Program-made: the position numbers and the translations under genes
In this document: positions 1 through 7,051 of the stretch, in pieces
Position numbering within the stretch: the stretch's first letter is position 1
Layout of the letters: each line of letters begins with the position of its first letter
DNA from: Verrucomicrobiota bacterium
GTDB taxonomy: Bacteria; Verrucomicrobiota; Verrucomicrobiia; Opitutales; UBA953
Direction of reading: 5' to 3'
NCBI GenBank assembly: GCA_009924535.1
Contig: RFRI01000003.1
Location: 1-19,547 of the forward strand
DNA length: 19,547 bases
The notes under the pieces: model-generated
What the model saw: the letters and a program-made list of their open reading frames with translations, nothing else
The model's database searches: none
What the model was told of the DNA's origin: nothing

Positions 1-1181
1 TTGCAGGCCACCGGATCGAGGATCAGCCGGCGGAGCTGGTCGCCGCGCATCGGGTAGACCATGACACGCACGCCGTCCTTGAAGAGGCGTCCGCAGGACT
101 CGAGCACGCCGCCCTCAAGGTGCGTGTAATGCTCGGGGTTGAACAGGTCGACGAGGTTGTTCATGCCTGCGACCAAGGTGATGCTTCCCGTGGTATGGAG
201 CCGGAAATAGGCCGGCAGGCGATACCAACCTCGGTGGCGGGTCACGAGCAAAGGATGCTGCATCGCGCCGACGAGACGGATGCGGTCGATGAGCTCGGAT
301 TCCGGATGCGGGTCGGAACCGATGCACATCTCGAAGAGGGGGATCACGTCCTTGCCGCCCTCGGGAAGGGCGCGCAATGCGCAGGCCAGCATATCCTCGT
401 TGACGATGGAAACCGGGCGGAAAGTGCCACGAGCCACCAGGACCGAGCGCTTGTAGAAATATTCGCTCGGGACCTGCGGGTCGCCTTCCGGCCCGAAGAG
501 CACGGCGTCGGTGAGGCCGAGACGGACGAGACGCAGGGCCGCGGCACGGTTATCGAAGGCGCCGAAGGCCGGCCCGCTGAAGTGGGCGAACTCGACCTCG
601 ACACGGCCGGCGCCGACCTCATCGATCAGCGCGGTGAGGAAACTGTCGACGCTGTCGCGCGTATTGAGGGCCGCGTGGATGAGGTTGACGCCGACCGCGC
701 CGAGGGCGTCCTGCTGGCGGTCCGCGTCCTTGTCCCAGAGGCGAAGATGCAGGATCACCTCGCTCGGCTCGGATTGAGGCTGGTCCTGGAAGCGGATGCC
801 GATCCAGGAGTGGCCCTGCCCTTTGCCGTCGTGCGGGGTGGTCGCGACCGTGTCGGCGAAGGCGAAGAAGCGGGTCACCGGGCCGCGTTCGGCCTTCAGT
901 CGATCGACCAGGAGCCCGTACTCGTGGTCGAGCATCTGCTCGAGGCGCTGACGGGAGACGTAGCGTTGCGGGTGGCCGTAGATGGCGTCGCTGACACGCA
1001 TGTCATAGGCGGAGATGCTCTTCGCCACCGTCCCCGATGCGCCGCCGGCCTTGAAGAAGTGACGCACGACCTCCTGCCCGGCCCCGATTTCGGCGAACGC
1101 GCCATAGGCCGACCGATCGAGGTTGATGGCCAGGGCCTTGCGGGAGGTGGCGGCGCCGGCCGAAGACGTGGGCTCTAACAT
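1..1181 (-). CDS. conserved protein of unknown function (3'-truncated by window edge)
   Basis: The reading frame is open from an ATG at 1181 to the window edge, giving 393 visible codons with no stop. I recognise the pattern as a widespread conserved family of roughly 450-500 residues without established function. Its hallmarks here are AFAEIGAGQEVVRHFFKAGG near residue 28, then GTVAKSISAYDMRVSDAIYG, RYVSRQRLEQMLDHEY, TRFFAFADTV, GHSWIGIRFQ, LGAVGVNLI and LGLTDAVLFGP. Members are often labelled TonB-dependent receptor or nicotinate-nucleotide adenylyltransferase in databases. From memory of the family I see support for neither: there is no signal peptide, no membrane segment, and no nucleotidyltransferase HxGH motif in the visible part. 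It looks like a soluble cytoplasmic protein. The start is preceded by no Shine-Dalgarno sequence, and the conserved block begins soon after this ATG, so the start is plausible. It is transcribed divergently from sppA. The coding call is secure; the function is unknown. Confidence 0.85.
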   Translation of the reverse strand, partial: MLEPTSSAGAATSRKALAINLDRSAYGAFAEIGAGQEVVRHFFKAGGASGTVAKSISAYDMRVSDAIYGHPQRYVSRQRLEQMLDHEYGLLVDRLKAERGPVTRFFAFADTVATTPHDGKGQGHSWIGIRFQDQPQSEPSEVILHLRLWDKDADRQQDALGAVGVNLIHAALNTRDSVDSFLTALIDEVGAGRVEVEFAHFSGPAFGAFDNRAAALRLVRLGLTDAVLFGPEGDPQVPSEYFYKRSVLVARGTFRPVSIVNEDMLACALRALPEGGKDVIPLFEMCIGSDPHPESELIDRIRLVGAMQHPLLVTRHRGWYRLPAYFRLHTTGSITLVAGMNNLVDLFNPEHYTHLEGGVLESCGRLFKDGVRVMVYPMRGDQLRRLILDPVAC

Positions 1182-1228
1182 GCCCCGAAACTAGCCCCCG
1201 AGGCGGGCGGCATCGAGCGGAAAGAGGG

Positions 1229-1250
1229 AATCAAAATTGAGCTTTTGATT
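1229..1250. repeat. AT-rich inverted repeat between divergent genes
   Basis: Two perfect 8-base arms, AATCAAAA and TTTTGATT, flank a 6-base centre (TTGAGC) in the 131-base space between the divergent unknown gene and sppA. It stands out from its GC-rich surroundings. It could be an operator bound by a dimeric regulator, or a weak hairpin in either leader. I found no convincing sigma-70 promoter boxes around it, so the role is open. Confidence 0.4.
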
Positions 1251-1287
1251 GGCGAAAAGGAGTCACGAAAGCATCATTCTGACGTCA

Positions 1288-1312
1288 TCCCCCCTCTCCC
1301 TTTCCTCCCCCC
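1288..1312 (+). promoter_or_regulatory. 25-base pyrimidine tract abutting the sppA start (no SD)
   Basis: Twenty-five consecutive pyrimidines run directly into the sppA ATG, leaving no room for a purine Shine-Dalgarno sequence. The ends form 8-base mirror arms (CCCCCCTC at 1289-1296, CTCCCCCC at 1305-1312). An 8-base palindrome, TGACGTCA, sits just upstream at 1280-1287. Pyrimidine-rich leaders are a known type of binding site for ribosomal protein S1, so S1-guided initiation is one inference. Triplex formation or a regulator site are others. Confidence 0.4.
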
Positions 1313-3118
1313 ATGAAAGATTTCTTCAAGGCCGTGTTCGCCTCCGCGCTCGGCACCTTCCTCGCCATCACCCTCGGGGCGTTCGCGATGGTCGTGCTCA
1401 TCGTCTCGCTCGCGAGTTCGGCAGGCGGCAACCATGAGACCGGCGCGGTCTCCGTGAAACCCAAGTCGATGCTCGTCATCGGCGGGGAGCTGACGATCAA
1501 CGACACGCCCGCCCATGGCGCTCCGGGCCTCGACCTGCTGCTGCTCGGCGGCAACGGCCCTGAGCTGGACCTTCTCCGCGCGCTGGAAGCCATCGACCTG
1601 GCCGCCAAGGACCGAAATATCGTCGGCATCCTGCTGAACGGACCCCTCGCCGCCGGCGTCACCCAGAAGGCCGAGATCCGCAAGGCCATCGCCGCCTTCA
1701 AGGCCAGCGGCAAGCCCGTCATCGCCTGGATCGAGAACGGCACCCAGGGCGAATACTACCTCTCGAGCGTCGCGGACAAGGTCTACGTCCACTCCGCGGG
1801 CGAACTGGAATTCAAGGGCCTTGCTTCTTACCATATGTATTATGGCGAATCGCTCAAGCTGCTGGGCATCGGCGTGCAGGTGACGAAGGTCGGGAAATAT
1901 AAGTCCGCCGTGGAGCCTTACCTCGGCGGCGTGATGAGCGAACCCGCGCGCGAGCAGTCCGCAGCCCTCATGGGCGGAATCTGGAAGCGCGTCCTCGGCG
2001 ACGTCGCCAGATCGCGCGGCGTTGCCACCGGCGTCCTGACCAAGACCGTCGATTCGGCCGGCGTCTATGACGCCCGGAAGGCCGTCGAACTCAAGCTGGC
2101 GGACAAGGCCATGCACCGGGACGAACTCGTGAAGCAGGTCCGGGCCGCCGGCGCCGGCGCCGACGAGTCCGGCACCTCCTTCCTGCAAGTAAACCTGCAT
2201 CGCTACGCCAACAAGGTGGCCCTGCCGCACGGCGGGCCCAGGATCGCGATCGTCTACGCGGAAGGTGAAATCGTCGACGGCTGGGGTTCGCCCGGCGACA
2301 TCGGCGGCGACCGCCTGGCCCACGATCTTCGCCTGCTGCGCGGCGACAAGCGCATCAAGGCTGTCGTGCTCCGCGTGAACAGCCCGGGCGGCTCGGCCTT
2401 CGCCAGCGACGTCGTCGCGCGCGAAGTCGGTCTCCTCAAAAGCCAAGGCATCCCCGTCGTCGTCTCGATGGGCGACGTCGCCGCCAGCGGTGGCTATTAC
2501 ATCGCCGCCAAAGCCAACCTCATCATGGCCGACCCTTCGACGATCACCGGTTCGATCGGTGTCTTCGGCCTGCACTTCAACTATGAAGACCTCGCGAGGA
2601 AGGTCCAGCTCGGCACCGATGGGGTGAAGACGGCCCGTTACGCCGACCTGCTCGCCGAGCATCGCGCAGCGACCCCCGAAGAACTCGCGATCATCCAGAC
2701 CTCGGTGGACGGCGTGTACGAAGACTTCCTGCGCATCGTCGCCGACGGCCGCGGCCTCAAGCGAGACGGCGTGCATGAGATCGCCCAAGGGCGCGTGTGG
2801 CTGGGCGAAGACGCCCGCGGCCTTGGTCTCGTCGACAAGCTAGGCGGCCTGCGCGACGCCATCAAGGAAGCGAAGCTCCTCGCCAAGACCGACGAGGCCG
2901 AACTGATCCAGGTTCCGGCCCTGAATTCCGGTCGCGAAAACCTGCTGCAGAAACTCCTTTCGGACGGCGACAACGACTCTCCCCTCTTCGCCAAGGCCTC
3001 GGCGGATCCCGCCAAGGATTTCCTCAAGGCCAACGCCAAGTGGCTGCGATCGATCCGCGCCCTCAACGACCCCAAGGGCGTCTACCTCACCTGCCCGCTC
3101 GTCCCTGAGCGCCGCTAA
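1313..3118 (+). CDS. sppA: signal peptide peptidase SppA, 67 kDa double-domain type
   Basis: This 601-residue inner-membrane serine protease degrades signal peptides left after secretion. A hydrophobic segment at about residues 8-36 is the N-terminal membrane anchor, with the bulk of the protein periplasmic. Two tandem ClpP-like domains follow, as in the 618-residue E. coli enzyme. The first carries the general-base lysine in GKYKSAVEPY (K197, matching E. coli K209). The second carries the nucleophile in MGDVAASGGYY (S392, matching S409), followed by the conserved ADPSTITGSIGVFG. The N-terminal domain has no equivalent serine, as usual for the Ser/Lys dyad shared between domains. The start is fixed by the typical MKDFFKAVFAS opening, although only pyrimidines precede it. 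It ends with the family-typical LNDPKGVYL. The gene converges on the M48 protease gene with 6 bases between stop codons. Confidence 0.95.
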   Translation: MKDFFKAVFASALGTFLAITLGAFAMVVLIVSLASSAGGNHETGAVSVKPKSMLVIGGELTINDTPAHGAPGLDLLLLGGNGPELDLLRALEAIDLAAKDRNIVGILLNGPLAAGVTQKAEIRKAIAAFKASGKPVIAWIENGTQGEYYLSSVADKVYVHSAGELEFKGLASYHMYYGESLKLLGIGVQVTKVGKYKSAVEPYLGGVMSEPAREQSAALMGGIWKRVLGDVARSRGVATGVLTKTVDSAGVYDARKAVELKLADKAMHRDELVKQVRAAGAGADESGTSFLQVNLHRYANKVALPHGGPRIAIVYAEGEIVDGWGSPGDIGGDRLAHDLRLLRGDKRIKAVVLRVNSPGGSAFASDVVAREVGLLKSQGIPVVVSMGDVAASGGYYIAAKANLIMADPSTITGSIGVFGLHFNYEDLARKVQLGTDGVKTARYADLLAEHRAATPEELAIIQTSVDGVYEDFLRIVADGRGLKRDGVHEIAQGRVWLGEDARGLGLVDKLGGLRDAIKEAKLLAKTDEAELIQVPALNSGRENLLQKLLSDGDNDSPLFAKASADPAKDFLKANAKWLRSIRALNDPKGVYLTCPLVPERR

Positions 3119-3123
3119 GCGGC
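3111..3123. terminator. small GC hairpin at the convergent gene ends
   Basis: GCCGC (3111-3115) and GCGGC (3119-3123) form a 5-base-pair stem whose 3-base loop is the sppA stop codon TAA. The stem reads the same on both strands and lies at the meeting point of two convergent genes. No T-tract follows on either strand, so if it terminates transcription it is weak or works with convergent transcription. This is the only candidate terminator seen for either transcript. Confidence 0.3.
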
Positions 3124-3124
3124 C

Positions 3125-3898
3125 TTACGGCTTCTTGGGCATCTGCGCCCGGGCCTCCGGAAGCCAGCCTTGGAGCTGCTTCACACGGGTGCTGTCGGCG
3201 GGGTGGGTCGAGAGGAATTCCGGAGGGCGGGCGCCGCCGATCTTGGAGAAACGATCCCAGAAGAGAGGGGCGGCCGCGGGGTCGTAGCCCGCGCGAGCCA
3301 TGAACAGCAGGCCGAGGTGGTCGGCTTCGGATTCATGGCTGCGACTGAAAGGAAGCAGGATGCCGTACTGGGCGCCGATGCCCACGGCAGCCATCCAGGT
3401 GGAACGGGTCTTGGACGAAGAATTCTTGGTGGCCTCGTCGGCGACAGCGGCCGCGAGCGCGACACCCATGGCCTGCGAGACGCGTTCCGAGCCGTGGCGG
3501 CAGATGACGTGGGAGACCTCGTGGCCGAGGATCACCGCGATGTCGTCGTCCGTCGGCGCGTATTGGAACATGCCGGAGTTGAAGCCGATCTTGCCGCCGG
3601 GCATCGCGAAGGCGTTGGGCGACTTGTCATCGATGATGGCGAAGTCCCATTTCGAGGAAGGCGGGAGGACGCCGGCCTTATCGTCCCGACGGGCCGCGGC
3701 GACGATCTTGAGGCCGATCTCCTTGACCTTGGCCAGGCGCTTGTCGCCCGGCAGCTTCTTCATCTTCGAGAATTCGGAAGCGGACATCGAGGCGACTTCC
3801 GATTCGTCGACGAGGATGAACTGGGAACGGCCCGTGATCGGCACGTTCTGACAGCCGACGAAAGCGAGCGCGGTGAGGAGCAGGAGGAGCGGGCGCAT
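3125..3898 (-). CDS. M48-family zinc metalloprotease lipoprotein (LoiP/BepA-like)
   Basis: A 257-residue predicted lipoprotein. The signal peptide MRPLLLLLTALAFVG is followed by the lipobox cysteine C16. The following PITGRSQFILV segment is typical of periplasmic M48 proteases. The zinc motif is HEVSH (H126, E127, H130). The third ligand is probably E189 in SHESEADHLG, and STHPADSTR (H232) matches the conserved C-terminal histidine region. No TPR domain is present, unlike BepA, so it resembles the short LoiP/YcaL type, which cleaves or checks outer-membrane and envelope proteins. The start lies 8 bases after the stop of the tyrosine-kinase gene, so it is almost certainly the last gene of the export operon. 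This suggests a role in quality control or maturation of the export machine, but that is inference. No Shine-Dalgarno sequence is visible. Confidence 0.9.
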   Translation of the reverse strand: MRPLLLLLTALAFVGCQNVPITGRSQFILVDESEVASMSASEFSKMKKLPGDKRLAKVKEIGLKIVAAARRDDKAGVLPPSSKWDFAIIDDKSPNAFAMPGGKIGFNSGMFQYAPTDDDIAVILGHEVSHVICRHGSERVSQAMGVALAAAVADEATKNSSSKTRSTWMAAVGIGAQYGILLPFSRSHESEADHLGLLFMARAGYDPAAAPLFWDRFSKIGGARPPEFLSTHPADSTRVKQLQGWLPEARAQMPKKP

Positions 3899-3906
3899 GG
3901 GGAAAA

Positions 3907-6171
3907 TCAGGGCTTCGTCGAATCAGGGGCGGACGGGCCGCGCGGTTCGTCGACGTAGTACTTGCGGTAAGAGGAGTCGTAGCTGTCGGTGTAGGCCGAG
4001 GCCATGCGGAGCGACATCGCGTTGAGCACGACGCCGAGCAGCGGGGCCTGGGCCTCGCGCAGACGGGCGAGGCAGGAGGTCGCGTTACGTAGGTTGACGG
4101 CGTTGTAGCGGACGACGTAGAGCACGCCGTCGACCTTCGGCAGGAGGTGGAGCGCGTCGGACACGGCGCCGATGGGCGGCGAGTCGATGAAGATGCGATC
4201 GTAGCGTCCCTTCAGGCCGTCGATCATCGCAAGGAACTTAGGATTATTGATGACCTGGGTCGGATTCTTGCAGCTCAGGCCGACCGGCAAGACATCCAGC
4301 CCCGGAGCGACGTCGCGGACGATCGCCTCGTCAAGGGTCGTCTCGCCGTTGAACCACTTGCTGAGACCGCCGTCGCCGGTGAAACCCAGGGACGGGCCGA
4401 CGTTGGGGAGGCGAAGGTCGGCGTCGATGACGAGCACCCGCTCGGAATGCTGGGCGAAGATCAACGCGAGGTTCGTCGCGACGAAGGTCTTGCCTTCGCT
4501 GGGGCGGGTCGAGGTCACCAAGAAGACGCGGGCCTTCGAGACCGCCGGATTGACCTTGAGCGCGGAGTAGATGGAGCGGACCGCTTCCGTGGCGATCCGG
4601 TCCTTGTCCTGACGAGCCAGGAGCGCGCGATCCGGGCCGGAAGCATGGGCGACACGCGGCACGGTACCGATGAGCGCAAGGCCCAGGGATCCCTCCACGT
4701 CATGAGCGGACTTGATGCGGGTATCCAGGGTACCGATGACGACGATGAGGACGATGCCGAAGAGCATGCCCGAGCCGACCCCGACGAGGGCGTTGAAGTA
4801 GTAGTTCTTGTTGATCGGCTTATCCGAGACCGAAGGGGCGTCGATGATGCGGACGGACGTGCTCGTGCCCGATGTCGATGAACGGAGCTTGGCCTCCTCG
4901 TAGCTGAGCTTCATGCGACCGAGGAATTCCTCGCTGGCCTTGATTTCCTTGTCGACGCGCTCGAGCTCGACGTTCGCGGCCTGCAGCTTCGAGATCTCCT
5001 CTTCCTTGGAGAGCAGGTTACGGAGGATCGCCTCGTGCCGGGCCTTGGCGTTCTCGAGCGAGCTCCGGCGCGACTTGATCGCCTGGCCGACCGCCTCCTT
5101 CAGCTGATGGTCGAGCTGCTTGAGGGCTTCGCGTTCGGCGACGAGCTTCGGGTGCTGGTCCGTGTAGGTCTCCGTCATCTGGCTGATGCGGATCTTGGAG
5201 GCGCTGATGGCGGTCTGCGCGGCGGCGACGTCGCTGTCGGCACGGATCTGCGGGATGTCGCCGAGCGGGCGCCCCTCCTTCTCGTAGCTGGCGATGACCG
5301 AGACCAGGATCTCGTTCTCATCGATCTGCTTGCGGGTCTCCTCGCGGTCCTTCACGAGCACGGAGCGTTCGGTGGTGAGGGTGTTGGTGTCCTTCGCGAT
5401 GGAGAGCAGCTTCTGGTTCTTGATCAGGTCGTTCTTCTGCTCGTAGAGGCGGCGGACCTTGTCCTCGAGCGTCTCGATCTCGATCCGCGCCTTCTCGATG
5501 AGCGGGTTGGTCATCGTCAGGCGGTAATCCTCGCTGTATTTCTGGATCGATTCGCAGAAAAGCCGGGCGACCTGACGGGAGAGGTCGCGGTTGGGATGGG
5601 TGAAATCGACGTTGATGACCAACGTCTGGCGCTGAGGATTGATGCCGCGCTGCTTGGCGAAGACCTCCTGCTCCGTGAGCGGACCCGAGAAGATGTTGCC
5701 CGACTGGTAAGGCTCCAGGACGTGTTTGCGCTCAGCCGAAGTGAGGCGCTTCGAGACGCCCTCGATGATGTTGGCGCTGCGCATCACCTCGACGGCGGTG
5801 AAGAAGTCGTCGTTGGAGACGATCTTGAAGTTGTCGTCGACGGCGGAGGAGCCGCCGTTGATGGTCGGGGCGAGACGGAACACCTGGAGGCGGCCGGTGG
5901 CGCGATATTCCGGGACGGTGTTAAAGGTATTGAGCAAGGCCAGCGTGAGGAAGACGAGCGTCGAGAGCAGGATCCACCAGTAACGCTCGCGGAGCATCAG
6001 CAGGTAGTTCTGGATCGGATTGCCCTCCCCCGCCCCGCCGCGGTTGTAGGCACCATACGCACCATAGGCCCCATAACCTTGTCCGTAGCCTCCGTAGGCG
6101 CCGTAACCGCGGTTGCCGCCGCGAGCAGGCTCGGGCGGGCGATTGTCAGACGAGGGGTCCGGATTGGGCAT
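3907..6171 (-). CDS. Wzc-like polysaccharide co-polymerase / bacterial tyrosine kinase
   Basis: A 754-residue inner-membrane protein controlling capsule or exopolysaccharide chain length and export. In order: a cytoplasmic Gly/Tyr-rich N-terminus (21-45), a Wzz domain starting at NPIQNYLLMLRERYWW, a first membrane segment (about 65-84), a long periplasmic part with coiled coils (about 222-256 and 343-435), a Pro-containing stretch (IIDAPSVSDKP), and a second membrane segment (about 457-480). The C-terminal kinase has Walker A (TRPSEGKTFVATNLA, 555-569), Walker A' (VLVIDADLRLP, 579-589) and Walker B (RIFIDSPP, 659-666). The C-terminal tail holds clustered tyrosines (Y727, 731, 735, 738, 739), the usual autophosphorylation cluster. 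It starts 9 bases after the OPX gene stop, so the two are co-transcribed. The N-terminal Tyr repeat is not a standard part of Wzc. No Shine-Dalgarno sequence is visible. Confidence 0.93.
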   Translation of the reverse strand: MPNPDPSSDNRPPEPARGGNRGYGAYGGYGQGYGAYGAYGAYNRGGAGEGNPIQNYLLMLRERYWWILLSTLVFLTLALLNTFNTVPEYRATGRLQVFRLAPTINGGSSAVDDNFKIVSNDDFFTAVEVMRSANIIEGVSKRLTSAERKHVLEPYQSGNIFSGPLTEQEVFAKQRGINPQRQTLVINVDFTHPNRDLSRQVARLFCESIQKYSEDYRLTMTNPLIEKARIEIETLEDKVRRLYEQKNDLIKNQKLLSIAKDTNTLTTERSVLVKDREETRKQIDENEILVSVIASYEKEGRPLGDIPQIRADSDVAAAQTAISASKIRISQMTETYTDQHPKLVAEREALKQLDHQLKEAVGQAIKSRRSSLENAKARHEAILRNLLSKEEEISKLQAANVELERVDKEIKASEEFLGRMKLSYEEAKLRSSTSGTSTSVRIIDAPSVSDKPINKNYYFNALVGVGSGMLFGIVLIVVIGTLDTRIKSAHDVEGSLGLALIGTVPRVAHASGPDRALLARQDKDRIATEAVRSIYSALKVNPAVSKARVFLVTSTRPSEGKTFVATNLALIFAQHSERVLVIDADLRLPNVGPSLGFTGDGGLSKWFNGETTLDEAIVRDVAPGLDVLPVGLSCKNPTQVINNPKFLAMIDGLKGRYDRIFIDSPPIGAVSDALHLLPKVDGVLYVVRYNAVNLRNATSCLARLREAQAPLLGVVLNAMSLRMASAYTDSYDSSYRKYYVDEPRGPSAPDSTKP
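6046..6105 (-). repeat. Gly-Tyr-Ala repeat region in the kinase N-terminus
   Basis: This stretch codes residues 23-42 of the tyrosine kinase: short GYGAYG-like units carrying seven tyrosines (23, 26, 29, 33, 36, 39, 42) spaced every three or four residues. At DNA level it is a degenerate 9-base repeat. It lies on the predicted cytoplasmic side, before the first membrane segment. Confidence 0.8.
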
Positions 6172-6180
6172 GGAAAGGGA

Positions 6181-6981
6181 TCAGATGCGGCTGTCGCGGA
6201 CGTAGATCTGGTCTTCGTCCTCCAGGATGAAGTCAGGCTCATCGCCGTCGTCGATCCGCCGGACGTCCTTGGAGATGACCAACGGGGAGCCGTCGCGGTT
6301 GCGCTTGATCGTGACGTCCGAACGGTTGCCGCGCGGCAGCACGCCGCCCGCCATCGCGAGAGCCCGGCCGAGGGTAAGCGTCTCTTCGGGCGGAATGGAG
6401 ACCGGGCCGGGTTTGCCGACATAACCGGAGACGTACACACGACGTTCGGCGTAGGTGACGATCGAGATCGTGACCTGGGGTTTCTTGAAGTAGGCTCGGA
6501 ACTGGTTCGATAGTTCTACCTGGGCCTGCGTGAGCGTCAGGCCGGCGACCGGCACCAGCTTCTTGAGGAAGGGAATGTCGACCGTGCCGTCGGAATTGAT
6601 GCGACGTTCGATCTGGGTGTCGGGCTCGTTGATGACCAGCACGCGGATGAAGTCGCGGGCGCGCAACCGGTAGCTGTTCTGGCTGACGGCCGGGTCGGCC
6701 TGCGTCGTCGGCGTGGCCACGACATAATCGGAAGGCGGGGCGACCGGCGCGACGGGGGTGACGGCGGCGACGGGCGTGCTACCAGCGGCCTCAGCCGCGA
6801 CCGGGGCGCTTGCGACCGGAGCAGGTACTGCGGATGGATCGGAAGCCCCCCGGCCGAGGGTGAGGACATTCTCCGGCTCGAAGGCGGCGGAGCTGACGGG
6901 CGCGGAGCCGGAAGAAGCACACGCGGCAAGCAGGACGACGGCACAAAAAGCGCCGAGCAGGCTTTTCAGGACGGAAGACAT
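6181..6981 (-). CDS. short OPX (Wza-like) polysaccharide export lipoprotein
   Basis: A 266-residue predicted outer-membrane-anchored lipoprotein of the polysaccharide export family. The signal peptide ends in the lipobox LLAAC (C21). Residues about 47-95 are a Pro/Ala/Val-rich linker. The export domain begins near residue 103 (NSYRLRARDFIRVLV) and includes GTVDIPFLKKLVPVAGLTLT. An SLBB domain follows (about 180-230: RRVYVSGYVGKPGPVSIPP, LTLGRALAMAGG). E. coli Wza has 379 residues and ends in an amphipathic helix that crosses the outer membrane. This protein stops after a single SLBB domain and has no such helix, so it needs a separate outer-membrane pore. The beta-barrel gene just upstream is the obvious candidate. 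It is followed after 9 bases by the tyrosine-kinase gene. No Shine-Dalgarno sequence precedes the ATG; a hairpin lies 17 bases upstream. Confidence 0.92.
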   Translation of the reverse strand: MSSVLKSLLGAFCAVVLLAACASSGSAPVSSAAFEPENVLTLGRGASDPSAVPAPVASAPVAAEAAGSTPVAAVTPVAPVAPPSDYVVATPTTQADPAVSQNSYRLRARDFIRVLVINEPDTQIERRINSDGTVDIPFLKKLVPVAGLTLTQAQVELSNQFRAYFKKPQVTISIVTYAERRVYVSGYVGKPGPVSIPPEETLTLGRALAMAGGVLPRGNRSDVTIKRNRDGSPLVISKDVRRIDDGDEPDFILEDEDQIYVRDSRI

Positions 6982-6987
6982 GGAAGT

Positions 6988-7014
6988 AAAATAGGGAGAC
7001 CGGGCCTGCCGGTC
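6988..7014 (-). promoter_or_regulatory. hairpin in the barrel-OPX intergenic leader
   Basis: On the minus strand GACCGG, a 5-base loop and CCGGTC (7014 to 6998) form a 6-base-pair stem followed by TCCCTATTTTAC just ahead of the OPX start. A competing pairing, CCGGT/ACCGG, is possible at 7009-7020. It could be a weak terminator or attenuator setting the barrel to OPX ratio, or an RNA-processing site. The T-tract is interrupted, so confidence is low. Confidence 0.3.
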
Positions 7015-7051
7015 AACCGGTCCTGCTCGACCGCACGCCGAGACCTAGGCC

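Noticed and set aside
120..1178. A 352-codon plus-strand open frame at the left end
   Set aside because: It is antisense to the conserved minus-strand gene at 1-1181 and shows no family resemblance.
1237..1265. A possible sppA promoter with TTGAGC as -35 box
   Set aside because: No acceptable -10 box lies at 16-18 bases, so it was not listed as a promoter.
1274..2788. A 504-codon minus-strand open frame opposite sppA
   Set aside because: Antisense shadow of SppA, whose catalytic motifs are on the plus strand.
5035..6513. A 492-codon plus-strand open frame spanning the kinase and OPX genes
   Set aside because: It crosses two real minus-strand genes and their junction and has shadow composition.
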